DNA of 64,000 nt from Methylobacteriaceae bacterium (GTDB taxonomy: Bacteria; Pseudomonadota; Alphaproteobacteria; Rhizobiales; Beijerinckiaceae): assembly GCA_947444195.1 (NCBI GenBank), contig CANEZL010000008.1:62001-126000 (forward strand), given 5' to 3'. The notes beneath the pieces are model-generated. The model saw nothing but the letters and a program-made list of their open reading frames with translations. It searched no databases and was not told the DNA's origin. Shown here piece after piece: positions 41,424-52,279 of this stretch. Numbering within the stretch: position 1 is the first letter of the stretch; each line of letters opens with the position of its first letter. Position numbers and translations under genes: made by a program.

Positions 41424-42578
41424 TTAGGCCGCGCGGGCCTGCGTCGGCAAGCGGCGCGCCGTCTTGGGCCGGATATCCATGGCGTTGCCGCGCCAGACCA
41501 CGGCGTTGCGCATCCAGGCCCGGACCCAGAGGAACGGGATCAGCGCGTCGCGCACGAGGAAGGCGAGGAGAAGGACCGGTGAGCGGTACCAGCCGGCCCG
41601 GCGCGCGAGCCCGTACTCGGCCCCGTAGGACAGGACGCCGAGGACGGCGAGGCCGAGGGCGGCCGTGCCGGTGCCGGCGAGGCAGGCGGCGAGGACGAAG
41701 GGGGCGAGGATGCCGCTCGCGATCTCGGGGGCGAAGAAGAGCGGGAAGGTGACGCGGCGCAGGCGCGCCCAGCGCAGCTGGCGCGACCAGACCTCGCGCA
41801 GGCCGCGATGTCCCAGGGGCTGCTCGAAGGGGGCCGGCACGAGATGGACGTGGCGGCCGGCCGCGCGCACCAGCTTCGTCGCCGCAGCGTCCTCGGCGAT
41901 CTCGGCCGCGAGCGCGCGGATGCCGCCATGGGCTTCGAGGAAGGGCCGGTGCCAGAGCATGCTCTTGCCCTGCGCGAAGCCGAGGCCGATGGCCTCGCCG
42001 GTATACTGCCAGCGCGCCTGGAGGGTGTTGAGGAAAGCGCATTCCACCACGGCCCAGAAGCTGCCGGGCCGCGCGCCCACCGGCGTCGAGCAGACGAGGC
42101 CGGTATCGGGCCGCCACGCCGCCTGCATCTGCTGCAGGTAGTCGGGGGGCATCAGCACGTTGGAATCGGCGAGCACCACCCAGTCGTGGCGCGCCGCCTC
42201 CCAGCCGCGCACGCAGTTGTTGAGCTTCGGATTGTCGCTGATCCGCTCCTCGCCGACGACGATCCGGGCCGGCACCTGCGGATGGGCGGCGATCAGCCGG
42301 TGCACGAGGGGCAGCACCGGATCCTGCGCGCTCGCCACGCAGAAGATCGTCTCGTATTGCGGATAGGCGAGTTGGAAGCCGCGGGTCAGCGTCTCCTCGC
42401 TGAAGGTCTCCAGGCCGCAGACCGGACGCACCAGGGAGACCGGGGCGCCGGCCGGGAAGGCGGAGGGGCCGCGGGTCCGGCCCAGGCGACGCGCCGTCAG
42501 GCCGAGGCTGACCATGTTCACGAGGGTGAGGAGCCCGCACAGGCTCAGGGCCAGCACGGTCGCGTTCGCCTCGATCAT
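41424..42578 (-). CDS. Ceramide-glucosyltransferase-like GT21 glycosyltransferase (HpnI-like)
   Basis: A protein of 384 residues. It has an N-terminal membrane helix, then a GT-A domain of the ceramide glucosyltransferase family (SLVRPVCGLE, then ADSNVLMPPDYL, EIAEDAAATK, and the QLRWAR motif equivalent to Q/RxxRW), and three C-terminal membrane helices. Hopanoid-making Methylobacterium species carry a member called HpnI that adds N-acetylglucosamine to lipids; a glycolipid role is likely, the exact acceptor uncertain. No other hopanoid gene is visible nearby. Confidence 0.85.
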   Translation of the reverse strand: MIEANATVLALSLCGLLTLVNMVSLGLTARRLGRTRGPSAFPAGAPVSLVRPVCGLETFSEETLTRGFQLAYPQYETIFCVASAQDPVLPLVHRLIAAHPQVPARIVVGEERISDNPKLNNCVRGWEAARHDWVVLADSNVLMPPDYLQQMQAAWRPDTGLVCSTPVGARPGSFWAVVECAFLNTLQARWQYTGEAIGLGFAQGKSMLWHRPFLEAHGGIRALAAEIAEDAAATKLVRAAGRHVHLVPAPFEQPLGHRGLREVWSRQLRWARLRRVTFPLFFAPEIASGILAPFVLAACLAGTGTAALGLAVLGVLSYGAEYGLARRAGWYRSPVLLLAFLVRDALIPFLWVRAWMRNAVVWRGNAMDIRPKTARRLPTQARAA

Positions 42579-42697
42579 GCGGCCTGCCCCCGGCTCGTGT
42601 CGCGGCCGCGACCTGCCGCCGCGCCGTTCCGCAGCCCCCTAACAGTCGCGCTGTATCAGTCTTATGACGGCACAGGCGCGCCTGTTCCGGACCCCGC

Positions 42698-43606
42698 ATG
42701 ATCCCGCCCATCGTGTTCCACCCGGCCTACGAGGCGGCGCTGCCGGACGGGCACCGGTTCCCCATGGGCAAGTACGGGCGGCTCGCGGCCGTCGTCGCCG
42801 CCCGGGGCCTCGCGCCGCTGGGATTCGTCGCGCCCGAGCCCGCCTCCGCGGAACTGCTCGCCGCCGCCCACGGCCACGCCTATGTCGACGCGGTGCTGGC
42901 GCAGGCGGTCCCCAGGGAGGTCGAGCGCGCCATCGGCCTGCCCGTGACGGAGAGCGTGGTGCGGCGCTCGCGTGCCTCGGTGGGCGGGACGCTGCTCGCC
43001 GCGCGGCTCGCCCTCGCCGAAGGGCTCGCGGGCAGCACCGCGGGGGGCAGCCACCACGCCCGGCGCGAGCAGGGGGCGGGCTTCTGCGTGTTCAACGACG
43101 TGGCGGTGGCCGCCCGCGCCCTGCGGGGGGAGGGCGCCATCGCCCGGGCGCTCGTCGTCGATCTCGACGTGCACCAGGGCGACGGCACGGCGGACTGCCT
43201 CGCCTACGAGCCCGACCTGTTCACCCTGTCGATCCACTGCGAGCGGAACTACCCCACCCACAAGATCGCGGGGGACCTCGATATCGGCCTGCCCGACGGC
43301 GTGGAGGACGAGGCCTATCTGGCGGTGCTGGCCGGGCGCCTGCCGGGCCTCCTCGACGCGCTCCGGCCCGATCTGGTGTTCTACAATGCCGGCGTCGACC
43401 CGCACCGGGACGACCGGCTCGGGCGCCTACGCCTCACCGATGCGGGGCTCTACGCCCGTGACCGCTACGTGGTCGCCACGGTGCGCGCGCGGAACATCCC
43501 CCTCGTGGCGGTGATCGGCGGCGGCTACACCACGGATATCGACGCCCTGGCGGGCCGCCACGCCCTCGTCTTCCAGGCGCTGGCGGCCGAGGCCGAAGGT
43601 GCCTGA
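42698..43606 (+). CDS. Histone-deacetylase-family amidohydrolase
   Basis: A protein of 302 residues with HDAC family residues: GGSHHARREQGAGFCVFND (catalytic His pair), DLDVHQGDGT (zinc Asp and His), NAGVDPHRDDRLG (zinc Asp) and GGGYTTD. Bacterial members deacetylate polyamines or small acetylated molecules. Divergent from the glycosyltransferase gene across 119 bases that must contain both promoters. Full length for the short bacterial subgroup. Confidence 0.9.
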   Translation: MIPPIVFHPAYEAALPDGHRFPMGKYGRLAAVVAARGLAPLGFVAPEPASAELLAAAHGHAYVDAVLAQAVPREVERAIGLPVTESVVRRSRASVGGTLLAARLALAEGLAGSTAGGSHHARREQGAGFCVFNDVAVAARALRGEGAIARALVVDLDVHQGDGTADCLAYEPDLFTLSIHCERNYPTHKIAGDLDIGLPDGVEDEAYLAVLAGRLPGLLDALRPDLVFYNAGVDPHRDDRLGRLRLTDAGLYARDRYVVATVRARNIPLVAVIGGGYTTDIDALAGRHALVFQALAAEAEGA

Positions 43607-43728
43607 ACCTGCGTCCCGCGCCGGGCCGCCCGGCGCAGCCCCGTGTAAGGCTTTGGTGAGGTGTGCACCGCACAATCCACCTGCGCACCTCTCATCGGCG
43701 CGACCGGTCCTGCGGCAGAGTGACGGGG

Positions 43729-43896
43729 ATGTTCGAACGGGTCTGGCACACGGCGAAGGCCACCCTCGCCATCGCGGCCCTGATCGCGGCCGCGCTGATC
43801 TCGGCGGACAAGCTCGACCGGCAGCAGCGCCTCGCGCGCCATCCCGTCGCCGATCCGGTGGCGACGGGCGCCATCGCGGATCCGCGTCCGCGCTGA
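43729..43896 (+). CDS. Small membrane-anchored protein
   Basis: A protein of 55 residues with one hydrophobic helix (AKATLAIAALIAAALISA) followed by a charged tail (DKLDRQQRLARHPV). A GGGG-containing site precedes the ATG. The pattern (short helix, then PVATGAIADPRPR) is like small hypothetical proteins of Methylobacterium. No function can be assigned. An upstream in-frame start at 43663 is unlikely, because it adds a basic, non-conserved stretch. Confidence 0.5.
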   Translation: MFERVWHTAKATLAIAALIAAALISADKLDRQQRLARHPVADPVATGAIADPRPR

Positions 43897-43948
43897 CCGC
43901 GTCTCGGGGCCGAGGGATGCGCCGGCCCGGGGGCCGGCGCGACACCCC

Positions 43949-45169
<1,221 letters not shown>

Positions 45170-45341
45170 TCAGGCTGTTCGATGCGGCGGCTGAGCCCGC
45201 GCGCGGCGGGACCCTAGGCGCAGGGTCCGGAGCCGGCAAGGTGGCGGGGCAGCGGGCCGCCGGTGTCACGCGCCCGTTGCAGGGCTCGTCCGCGGCGGAA
45301 GCGCCTCGTGCACGGGGCGGCGCGCGCCCATCTCGAGGGGC

Positions 45342-46355
45342 ATGGTGCTGCCGCTCTCCGTCCTCGATCTCTCCTTCGTGAATGCCGGTGCGACGCCCGC
45401 GGACGCCCTCCGGGACAGCCTCGCGCTCGCCCGGCACGTGGACGGCCTCGGCTATCACCGCTACTGGCTCGCCGAGCATCACGCGCTGCCCTCCGTGGCG
45501 AGCCCGGCGCCCGAGGTCATGATCGGGCAGATCGCCGCCGCGACCCGCAACCTGCGCGTCGGCTCGGGCGGGATCATGCTGCCGAACCACGCGCCGCTGA
45601 TGGTGGCCGAGCGCTTCAAGCTGCTCGAAGCGCTGTTTCCCGGCCGGATCGATCTCGGCCTCGGCCGGGCGCCGGGCACGGACGGGGTCACGGCGCGGGC
45701 CCTGCGGCGGCGGGACATGCCGCAGGCGGGCGACGATTTCCTCGACCGGCTGCAGGAACTGATGCTCTGGGAGACGGGGGAGTTTCCCGAGGGCCATCCC
45801 TTCCGGCAGATCGCGGTCTCGCCGGCGGGCGTGCCCCTGCCGCCCCTGTTCCTGCTCGGCTCGTCCGATTACGGGGCGGTGATGGCGGCGCGCCTCGGCA
45901 CCGGCTACGCCTTCGCCCAGCATTTCGCGAGCTACGATGCCGGGGAGGCCCTGCGCGGCTACCGCCGCCTGCACCAAGCCTCGCGCTGGGGGGCGCGGCC
46001 CCACGCGATCCTGGCGCTCGCCGCGATCTGCGCCGAGACGGAGGGCCGAGCCGAGCGGCTGGCGATGAGCGCGCGCCTCGCGACCCTGCGGCGCGAGCGG
46101 GGCGAGTACGGCCCGATCCCGAGTCTCGCCGAGGCGGAGGCCTATCCCTACAGCGCGGCCGAGCGCCTGCGGATGGAGCAGGGCCGCGCCCGGCTCCATG
46201 TGGGCAGCCCCGAGACCCTGCGGACCAAGCTTCTGGCGCTCGCGGCCGAGACGGAGGCCGACGAGATCATGATCGTGTCGAGCATCCACGACCAGGCGGC
46301 ACGGGCCCGCTCCTACGGGCTGATCGCCGAGGCCTGGGGCCTCGGCGACCGTTGA
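45342..46355 (+). CDS. LLM-class flavin-dependent oxidoreductase (luciferase-like)
   Basis: A protein of 337 residues with the bacterial-luciferase fold: SVLDLSFVNAGATPADAL at the start, YWLAEHHALPSVASPAPEVMIG, VGSGGIMLPNHAPLMVAERFKLLE and GRIDLGLGRAPGTDG. This is the MsnO8/YhbW-like subgroup that uses FMN; the physiological substrate is unknown. Its end meets the GCG-type gene's end with a 2-base gap (convergent). Confidence 0.9.
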   Translation: MVLPLSVLDLSFVNAGATPADALRDSLALARHVDGLGYHRYWLAEHHALPSVASPAPEVMIGQIAAATRNLRVGSGGIMLPNHAPLMVAERFKLLEALFPGRIDLGLGRAPGTDGVTARALRRRDMPQAGDDFLDRLQELMLWETGEFPEGHPFRQIAVSPAGVPLPPLFLLGSSDYGAVMAARLGTGYAFAQHFASYDAGEALRGYRRLHQASRWGARPHAILALAAICAETEGRAERLAMSARLATLRRERGEYGPIPSLAEAEAYPYSAAERLRMEQGRARLHVGSPETLRTKLLALAAETEADEIMIVSSIHDQAARARSYGLIAEAWGLGDR

Positions 46356-46357
46356 TC

Positions 46358-46633
46358 CTACCAGCGGCAGAAGCGGCGCGGCCCGTAGGGGGTGGGCCGG
46401 ATGAAGCAGCGGCGCCCGAACCCGCGGCGCGGGCCGGCGAAGGGGCGGCAGCGGCCGTAGGCGCCGCGGCCCCAGCCCGGGCCGCAGCCCTGGGCCACCG
46501 TCTCGATGGGGGCGGAGCCCGCGAGCGCCGTGGCGGCGCCGGCGCCGAGCGGGGCGGCCTGCGCCGTCGAGACGGCACCGAGGCCGCCGAGCGCGAGGGC
46601 GCCGGCGAGGCCGAGGATGGTCCGTTTGGACAT
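46358..46633 (-). CDS. GCG_CRPN-domain small secreted protein
   Basis: A protein of 91 residues: a signal peptide (LGLAGALALGGLGAVSTAQAA), then a Gly/Arg/Cys-rich region containing GCGPGWGRGAYGRCRPF and a Trp end. It matches the GCG_CRPN prefix domain of exported repeat proteins seen in Methylobacterium and relatives. Cys residues may form disulfides outside the cell. Function unknown. ATG 46633 gives the clean signal peptide. Confidence 0.75.
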   Translation of the reverse strand: MSKRTILGLAGALALGGLGAVSTAQAAPLGAGAATALAGSAPIETVAQGCGPGWGRGAYGRCRPFAGPRRGFGRRCFIRPTPYGPRRFCRW

Positions 46634-46778
46634 CGGCTGTGTCTCCTGTTGTCCGGTCACGGTGCGGCATCGCGGGTGGCGATGCCTTGACCGTGACCGG
46701 ACCTAGGCAGGCCCGGCCCGGCGGAAAGGCTCGTGCCCTTCACGATTCCGGGCACCCCTCCGCAGGGACCCGCCGGCC

Positions 46779-47054
46779 TCAGCGGTGCCGACGCTGCGCG
46801 CGGCGGTGGTGCTGCCGCCGCGAGCGCAGGTCGGTGCGGTAGGCGCGCCGGCCCGGATCGATGCCCAGGGCGCCGTTGACGGTGCCGACCGCGCCGCCGA
46901 CCGCCCCGCCCACGACGCCGCCGATCGGGCCGCCGACCCGGTTGCCCTCCGCCGAGCCGCGCTCGACGCCGCCGACGAGACCCTGGGCCTGCGCGCCCGC
47001 GGCGACGGTCAGGGTCGAGGCCGCGAGCGCCGCGGCGAACAGGATGCGCTTCAT
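46779..47054 (-). CDS. Small exported glycine-zipper-like protein
   Basis: A protein of 91 residues with a signal peptide (ILFAAALAASTLTVAAGAQA), a Gly/Val zipper-like middle (GGPIGGVVGGAVGGAVG) and a basic tail (DLRSRRQHHRRAQRRHR). Glycine-zipper proteins associate with membranes; the role here is unknown. The basic tail may bind nucleic acid or anionic lipid. Confidence 0.65.
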   Translation of the reverse strand: MKRILFAAALAASTLTVAAGAQAQGLVGGVERGSAEGNRVGGPIGGVVGGAVGGAVGTVNGALGIDPGRRAYRTDLRSRRQHHRRAQRRHR

Positions 47055-47199
47055 GGGGACAATCCTCGGTTGCGTGGCCGGAGCCTGCGGGCGTCGGCGG
47101 CCGTACCTTTTGCCGGCTCGTCACGCCCGAGGGATCAACGGCCCGGGCCGTGAAAGGTGACGGGACGGCCCCGGTCTTTCGCCGGCAGGGTGAACGCTT

Positions 47200-47221
47200 C
47201 GAACCGCAAATACGCGGTTCG
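47200..47221. terminator. Hairpin in the gap before ileS
   Basis: CGAACCGC-AAATAC-GCGGTTCG, a perfect 8-base stem, lies in the 418-base gap between the zipper protein and ileS. There is no T-run, so it is weak as a terminator. A TTGACT box at 47290-47295 could be the -35 of ileS, but no good -10 follows. No gene is seen in the gap. Confidence 0.4.
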
Positions 47222-47472
47222 CCGGCGCGCGCGGGAGCCGCTGGCATCCGCGCCGGGCCGCTGCTAGAAGCCGCCCATGCAGATCAATCTTGACTTATCG
47301 CGCCGCGGCCGGGCGGGTGCGCGAATTACGGGCCCGGCTTCCGCCTGAGAGCCGCGCCGACGCGGTCGCGTGGGAGCCGGGATGTCTGCCCGCAAGCCGG
47401 CCAGGACGATCCGACGCGAGGCGTGGGTCCGGCAGCCGGCGTGACGCCGCCTTTTCCAGGACGCCCGAACCG

Positions 47473-50400
47473 ATGAGCGACGCGAAACCCACCGATCCCG
47501 CCGCCGAGAGCAGCGGCCGCGACTACGCCAAGACCCTGTTCCTGCCGAGCACCGACTTCCCCATGCGGGCGGGCCTGCCCACCCGCGAGCCGCTGCTGAT
47601 CGAGCGCTGGGAGCGCACCGACCTCTACGGACAGCTGCGCGCCCGCGGGCAGGGACGCCCGAAATTCGTGCTGCACGACGGCCCCCCCTACGCCAACGGC
47701 AACATCCATATCGGCACGGCGCTCAACAAGATCCTGAAGGACGTGATCGTCCGCTCGCAGGGCGCGCTCGGCTACGAGGCCAATTACGTGCCGGGCTGGG
47801 ACTGCCACGGCCTGCCCATCGAGTGGAAGATCGAGGAGCAGTACCGCGCCAAGGGCCGCGACAAGGACGCGGTCCCCGTGGTGGAGTTCCGCCAGGAATG
47901 CCGCGCCTTCGCCGCGCAGTGGCTCGACGTGCAGCGCAGCGAGTTCAAGCGCCTCGGCGTCACCGGCGACTGGTCGCATCCCTATTCGACCATGGCTTAT
48001 CCCGCCGAGGCCGCCATCGCCGACGAGCTGATGAAGTTCGCGGTCTCCGGCCAGCTCTACCGCGGCTCGAAGCCGGTGATGTGGTCGGTCGTCGAGAAGA
48101 CCGCGCTGGCCGAGGCCGAGGTCGAGTACGAGGAGCACGTCAGCGACACGATTTTTGTCGCGTTCCCGGTCGTACGGAAGTCCGATGTTCGCATACCGAA
48201 ATTTTACGGCCGGGATGAACCTGCCGAGGTTTCGCCGAACCCGGATCCGCTACTCAAGGGCGCGTCGGTTATCATCTGGACGACGACACCTTGGACGATT
48301 CCAGGCAACCGGGCCGTCGCTTACTCGCACAAGCTTCGCTACGGCATCTATGAGGTGACTGCAGCACCTGAGGGCAATTGGGCCAAAGTCGGCGCAACGT
48401 ATGTCTTATCGGACAGTCTTGCAGACACGGTATTCAAGGCTGCCAAGGTCGAATCGTACGAGCGATTGGGAGATTTCTCGCTCGATGACGTCGCTTGGCT
48501 GAAGCATCCGCTCGCAGATTTCGATCCTGGCTATGGCTTTCCCGTGCCGATGCTCGACGGCGAGCACGTCACCGACGAATCCGGCACCGGCTTCGTGCAC
48601 ACCGCGCCGAGCCACGGCCGCGAGGATTTCGAGGTCTGGATGGCCAACGGCCGCGCGCTCACCCTGCGCGGCATCGACACCGCGATCCCCTACACGGTGG
48701 ACGCGGACGGCGTGCTGACCGAGGCGGCCCCGGGCTTCACGGGCCGGCGCGTGCTCACCGAGAAGGGCGAGAAGGGCGACGCCAACAAGGCGGTGATCGC
48801 GGCGCTCACCGAGGTCGGCGCGCTCGTCGCCCGCGGCGTGCTGCGCCACCAGTACCCGCATTCCTGGCGCTCGAAGAAGCCGGTCATCTTCCGCAACACG
48901 CCGCAATGGTTCATCGCCATGGACCGGCCGGTGGAGAGCCTCGGCAACCGGACGCTGCGCGAGGTCGCCCTCCAGGGCATCGCCGACACGCAATGGGTGC
49001 CGCCGCAGGGCCGCAACCGCATCAACGGCATGGTGGCCAACCGGCCCGACTGGGTGGTCTCGCGCCAGCGCGCCTGGGGCGTGCCGATCACCGTCTTCGT
49101 CCACCGGGAGACCGGCGAGGTCCTGCGCGACGAGACCGTCAACGGGCGCATCCGCGCGGCCTTCCGGGCGGAGGGGGCCGACGCGTGGTTCACCGACGCG
49201 GACGGGGCCCGCTTCCTCGCCCCCGAATACGATCCGGCCGCCTACGAGAAGGTGACGGACGTCCTCGACGTCTGGTTCGATTCGGGCTCCACCCACGCCT
49301 TCGTGCTGGACGACGGGCAGGCCTTCCCCGGCCTCTCGGGGGTGACGCGCGCCCGCGACGGCGGCGTGGATCGGGTGATGTACCTCGAAGGCTCCGACCA
49401 GCACCGCGGCTGGTTCCAGTCCTCGCTCCTCGAATCCGCCGGCACGCGGGGCCGCGCGCCCTACGACATCGTCCTGACCCACGGCTTCGTCCTCGACGGC
49501 AAGGGTCTGAAGATGTCGAAGTCGAAGGGCAACGTCGTCGCGCCCCAGAGCGTCATCAAGGATTCGGGCGCCGACATCCTGCGCCTGTGGGTCGCGGCCT
49601 CCGACTACACCGACGACCTGCGCATCGGCCCGGAGATCATCAAGACCTTCGCCGAGACCTACCGCAAGCTGCGCAACTCCCTGCGCTGGATGCTGGGCTC
49701 CCTCGCCCACCGCGTGGCGGGCGACGATGTGGCGCGCGCCGACATGCCGGAACTGGAGCGGCTGATCCTGCACCGGCTGGCCGAGCTCGACGGCGAGATC
49801 CGCGAGGCCTACGCCGCCTTCGACACCAAGCGGGTGGTGGCGCTCCTCAACGGCTTCATGACCGGCGACCTGTCGTCCTTCTACTTCGACGTGCGCAAGG
49901 ACGCCCTCTACTGCGATCCCGTTTCCTCGGTCCGCCGCCGGGCGGCGCTTCAGGTGATCGACGAGACCTTCCGGCGGGTGACGATCTGGCTCGCCCCGGT
50001 CCTCGCCTTCACGGCGGAGGAGGCCTGGCTCGACCGCTACCCGTCCGAGACCGGCTCGGTGCATCTGGAGACCCTGCCGGAGACGCCCGCGGACTGGCTC
50101 GATCCGGCCTTGGCCGAGCGCTGGCAGAGGATCCGCCGGGTGCGCCGGGTGGTGACGGGGGCGCTGGAGATCGAGCGCGCGGCCAAGCGCATCGGCGCGA
50201 GCCTGGAGGCCGCGCCCGTGGTGCACGTCTCCGATCCGGACCTCATTGCCGCCCTCGACGGCCTCGACTTCGCCGACATCTGCATCACCTCGGCGATCAC
50301 GGTCGCGGACGGGGAGGGGCCGGCGGACGCCTTCCGCCTGGAGGACGTGCGCGGCGTCGCCGTGGAGCCGAGGCCCGCCCAGGGGCGCAAATGCGCCCGC

Positions 50401-50517
50401 TCCTGGCGCGTCACCCCGGAGGTCGGGCAGGATCCGGACTTCCCGGACGTGACCCCGCGGGACGCCCAGGCGCTCCGGGAATGGGACGCCGCGCACCCCG
50501 CCGCGAGCGCGGCGTGA
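47473..50517 (+). CDS. ileS: Isoleucyl-tRNA synthetase
   Basis: A protein of 1014 residues charging tRNA-Ile. The HIGH motif ([14 protein letters not shown]) is near residue 75, the CP1 editing domain near 190-430 with [12 protein letters not shown], and KMSKS at about 679-683. The C-terminal zinc-site region has only one Cys (KCARSW), a reduced form. ATG 47473 fits; a longer in-frame extension back to 47290 has no family match. Codons 227-356 are far less GC-rich than the rest (see the separate entry). It is followed by lspA, as in many proteobacteria. Confidence 0.97.
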   Translation: MSDAKPTDPAAESSGRDYAKTLFLPSTDFPMRAGLPTREPLLIERWERTDLYGQLRARGQGRPKFVLHDGPPYANGNIHIGTALNKILKDVIVRSQGALGYEANYVPGWDCHGLPIEWKIEEQYRAKGRDKDAVPVVEFRQECRAFAAQWLDVQRSEFKRLGVTGDWSHPYSTMAYPAEAAIADELMKFAVSGQLYRGSKPVMWSVVEKTALAEAEVEYEEHVSDTIFVAFPVVRKSDVRIPKFYGRDEPAEVSPNPDPLLKGASVIIWTTTPWTIPGNRAVAYSHKLRYGIYEVTAAPEGNWAKVGATYVLSDSLADTVFKAAKVESYERLGDFSLDDVAWLKHPLADFDPGYGFPVPMLDGEHVTDESGTGFVHTAPSHGREDFEVWMANGRALTLRGIDTAIPYTVDADGVLTEAAPGFTGRRVLTEKGEKGDANKAVIAALTEVGALVARGVLRHQYPHSWRSKKPVIFRNTPQWFIAMDRPVESLGNRTLREVALQGIADTQWVPPQGRNRINGMVANRPDWVVSRQRAWGVPITVFVHRETGEVLRDETVNGRIRAAFRAEGADAWFTDADGARFLAPEYDPAAYEKVTDVLDVWFDSGSTHAFVLDDGQAFPGLSGVTRARDGGVDRVMYLEGSDQHRGWFQSSLLESAGTRGRAPYDIVLTHGFVLDGKGLKMSKSKGNVVAPQSVIKDSGADILRLWVAASDYTDDLRIGPEIIKTFAETYRKLRNSLRWMLGSLAHRVAGDDVARADMPELERLILHRLAELDGEIREAYAAFDTKRVVALLNGFMTGDLSSFYFDVRKDALYCDPVSSVRRRAALQVIDETFRRVTIWLAPVLAFTAEEAWLDRYPSETGSVHLETLPETPADWLDPALAERWQRIRRVRRVVTGALEIERAAKRIGASLEAAPVVHVSDPDLIAALDGLDFADICITSAITVADGEGPADAFRLEDVRGVAVEPRPAQGRKCARSWRVTPEVGQDPDFPDVTPRDAQALREWDAAHPAASAA
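48152..48540 (+). other. Low-GC mosaic segment inside ileS editing domain
   Basis: From about 48152 to 48540 the gene has about 53-57% GC in 60-base blocks, with A/T-ending codons such as ATT, TTT and GTT, while blocks on either side are about 70-72%. The reading frame is unbroken and motifs (TTPWTIPGN) are intact. The edges are abrupt on both sides, which points to recombination with a diverged ileS rather than drift. Confidence 0.8.
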
Positions 50518-50616
50518 CGACGATCCGACACCGAACGGAGCGCGCCGTGCGCGCGTTCCCTCCGCCCTCTGAGGGCAGTGCGATCGCACATGGCGTTCCG
50601 ATCCGCTCCGCCGTCG

Positions 50617-50721
50617 TTCCGGGTCGCTCGAAGAGCGGGCCCGGAATCCATGAACACCGCAATCTCCGGTCTTGCCGCTTCGGTGTGCATGGGTCCCGGG
50701 CTCCGCTGCGCGGCCCCGGGA
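50617..50721. repeat. Paired inverted-repeat element between ileS and lspA
   Basis: Two hairpins: TTCCGGG/CCCGGAA (50617-50646) and TCCCGGG/CCCGGGA (50694-50721, enclosing CTCCGCTGCGCGGCC). This style, with CCCGGG arms around a CGCTGCGCGG core, is typical of short dispersed repeats in Methylobacterium and related genomes. They fill most of the 271-base gap; no gene is seen there. Confidence 0.6.
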
Positions 50722-50788
50722 TGACCGGCCGGCCGATGCGATCACCCTTTCCCGCGAAGGCGCACGGGGTCGCCGCACGGGCAGCCCC

Positions 50789-51292
50789 ATGACGGCCTTT
50801 CGCCTCGGGCTTCTCGCCCTCGTCGCCACCTTCGCCGTCGACCAGGCGACGAAGCTCTGGCTCTACTTCGGCACCGACCTCGTGCTGACCCAGCCCTGGC
50901 GCTTCGGGCCCTATCTCGACTTCGTCGTGGTGTGGAACCGGGGCGTCTCCTACGGCCTGTTCCAGCAGGAGGGCGACCTCGGCCGCTGGCTCCTCGTGGG
51001 GCTCTCGGTGGTCGCGGCCGTCGGGCTCGCGGTCTGGATGCGCCGGGCCGGGACGCGGCTCCTCGGCCTCGCCCTCGGGCTCATCGCGGGGGGCGCCCTC
51101 GGCAACGCCGTCGACCGGGCGGCCTACGGCGCGGTGTTCGACTTCGTGCATCTGCACGCGGGCGCGTGGTCCTGGTACGTGTTCAACGTGGCCGACGCGG
51201 CCATCGTGGCCGGCGTCGTCGGCCTTCTCATCGACAGCGTGATGCCGGCGGGCGCGGACCGCCGGTCCGGGGATTCGGCCCCGCCGGTGTGA
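50789..51292 (+). CDS. lspA: Lipoprotein signal peptidase II
   Basis: A protein of 167 residues with four membrane helices and the family's conserved boxes: [40 protein letters not shown] and [10 protein letters not shown]. The two catalytic Asp residues are in the last two. It cleaves prolipoproteins at the inner membrane. It follows ileS, the common gene order. Confidence 0.95.
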   Translation: MTAFRLGLLALVATFAVDQATKLWLYFGTDLVLTQPWRFGPYLDFVVVWNRGVSYGLFQQEGDLGRWLLVGLSVVAAVGLAVWMRRAGTRLLGLALGLIAGGALGNAVDRAAYGAVFDFVHLHAGAWSWYVFNVADAAIVAGVVGLLIDSVMPAGADRRSGDSAPPV

Positions 51293-51474
51293 TCCGGACA
51301 CCACATCCCACAGGTTCCACGGTCCGATCCCTGGTGCAGCGCAGTCAAGGCGCCATACGATCGCCGGAAACCGGGATCAGGCCAGATAGCGCCGGATCGA
51401 GCCGTCCTCCCGTGCGGCTCCGCGAGAGCCCCCGTGCGGGGCCGGCCTCGCGACCGGCCAACCTGTGGGGCAGC

Positions 51475-52128
51475 ATGACCGGGTATCGCTGGACTCTTCA
51501 CCTCGCCGCCGCCTTCGCCGGCCTCCTCGCGGCCGGCGGCGCCCGGGCCCAGGACGGCTCGCTGATGCGGGACACGCTCAGCACCCTCGGCCTGGTCGAG
51601 AAGGAGCAGGCGCCGATCAACTACCGCGAGCGCGCCCCCCTCGTCATGCCGCCCAAGCTCGACGGCAAGGCCCTGCCGGCGCCGCGCAGCGCGACCGCCA
51701 CCCCGCAATGGCCGAAGGAGCCCGAGGCGGTGGCGCGCGAGCGCGAGCAGGCCGAGCGCCGCCAGCCCCGCGGCAACCAGGTCCAGGGCCGCTACAACGA
51801 CAACAACGTCACCCTGAGCCCCGACGAGGTCCGCAGCGGACGCCGCGCCGACGCGCAGGTGCCCCGGACCAACGAGTACAAGCCCGGCGACAGCAACCGC
51901 GATTCCTTCTGGGTCAACCCGTTCGACCTGATGAAGAACGCCACCGAGGAGCGCGCCGAGCCCTCCGAGGTCGAGCCCGACCGCTACAGCCTGACCGAGC
52001 CGCCGACCGGCTACCGCAAGGCTCCGCGCAAGGTGGCCCGCACCTCCAGCGATCCGATCAACAACCCGAGCCGCGAGCGCGAGGAGGCCGATCCCGGCAC
52101 CTACCTGCGCGAGCAGCGCCGGCAGTAG
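51475..52128 (+). CDS. Exported Pro/Arg-rich protein between lspA and M16 peptidases
   Basis: A protein of 217 residues with a signal peptide (LAAAFAGLLAAGGARAQ), then a Pro/Arg-rich, mostly disordered body (NYRERAPLVMPPKLDGKALP; QVPRTNEYKPGDSNRDSFWVNPFDLMK). The APLVMPP segment is faintly like DUF3035 lipoproteins that sit in the same place in other alphaproteobacteria, but there is no lipobox. Possibly an envelope protein that co-occurs with the peptidase pair. Confidence 0.65.
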   Translation: MTGYRWTLHLAAAFAGLLAAGGARAQDGSLMRDTLSTLGLVEKEQAPINYRERAPLVMPPKLDGKALPAPRSATATPQWPKEPEAVAREREQAERRQPRGNQVQGRYNDNNVTLSPDEVRSGRRADAQVPRTNEYKPGDSNRDSFWVNPFDLMKNATEERAEPSEVEPDRYSLTEPPTGYRKAPRKVARTSSDPINNPSREREEADPGTYLREQRRQ

Positions 52129-52279
52129 CGCCCGCGTCCGCCGCGGGCCCGCGGCGCGGGCATCGCGGCGTCGCGACATGACACATGGCATCCGGTACGG
52201 GAATTGCCCGGCCGGCTTGCCCGGTACGGTTGCCGGCTCGGGCCCGCCCCGGCACGGCGACCGCGATGAGGGAGACGGT

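Noticed and set aside
47290..47472. N-terminal extension of IleS from 47290
   Set aside because: The extension is Arg-rich without family similarity, and 47473 gives a normal IleS start.
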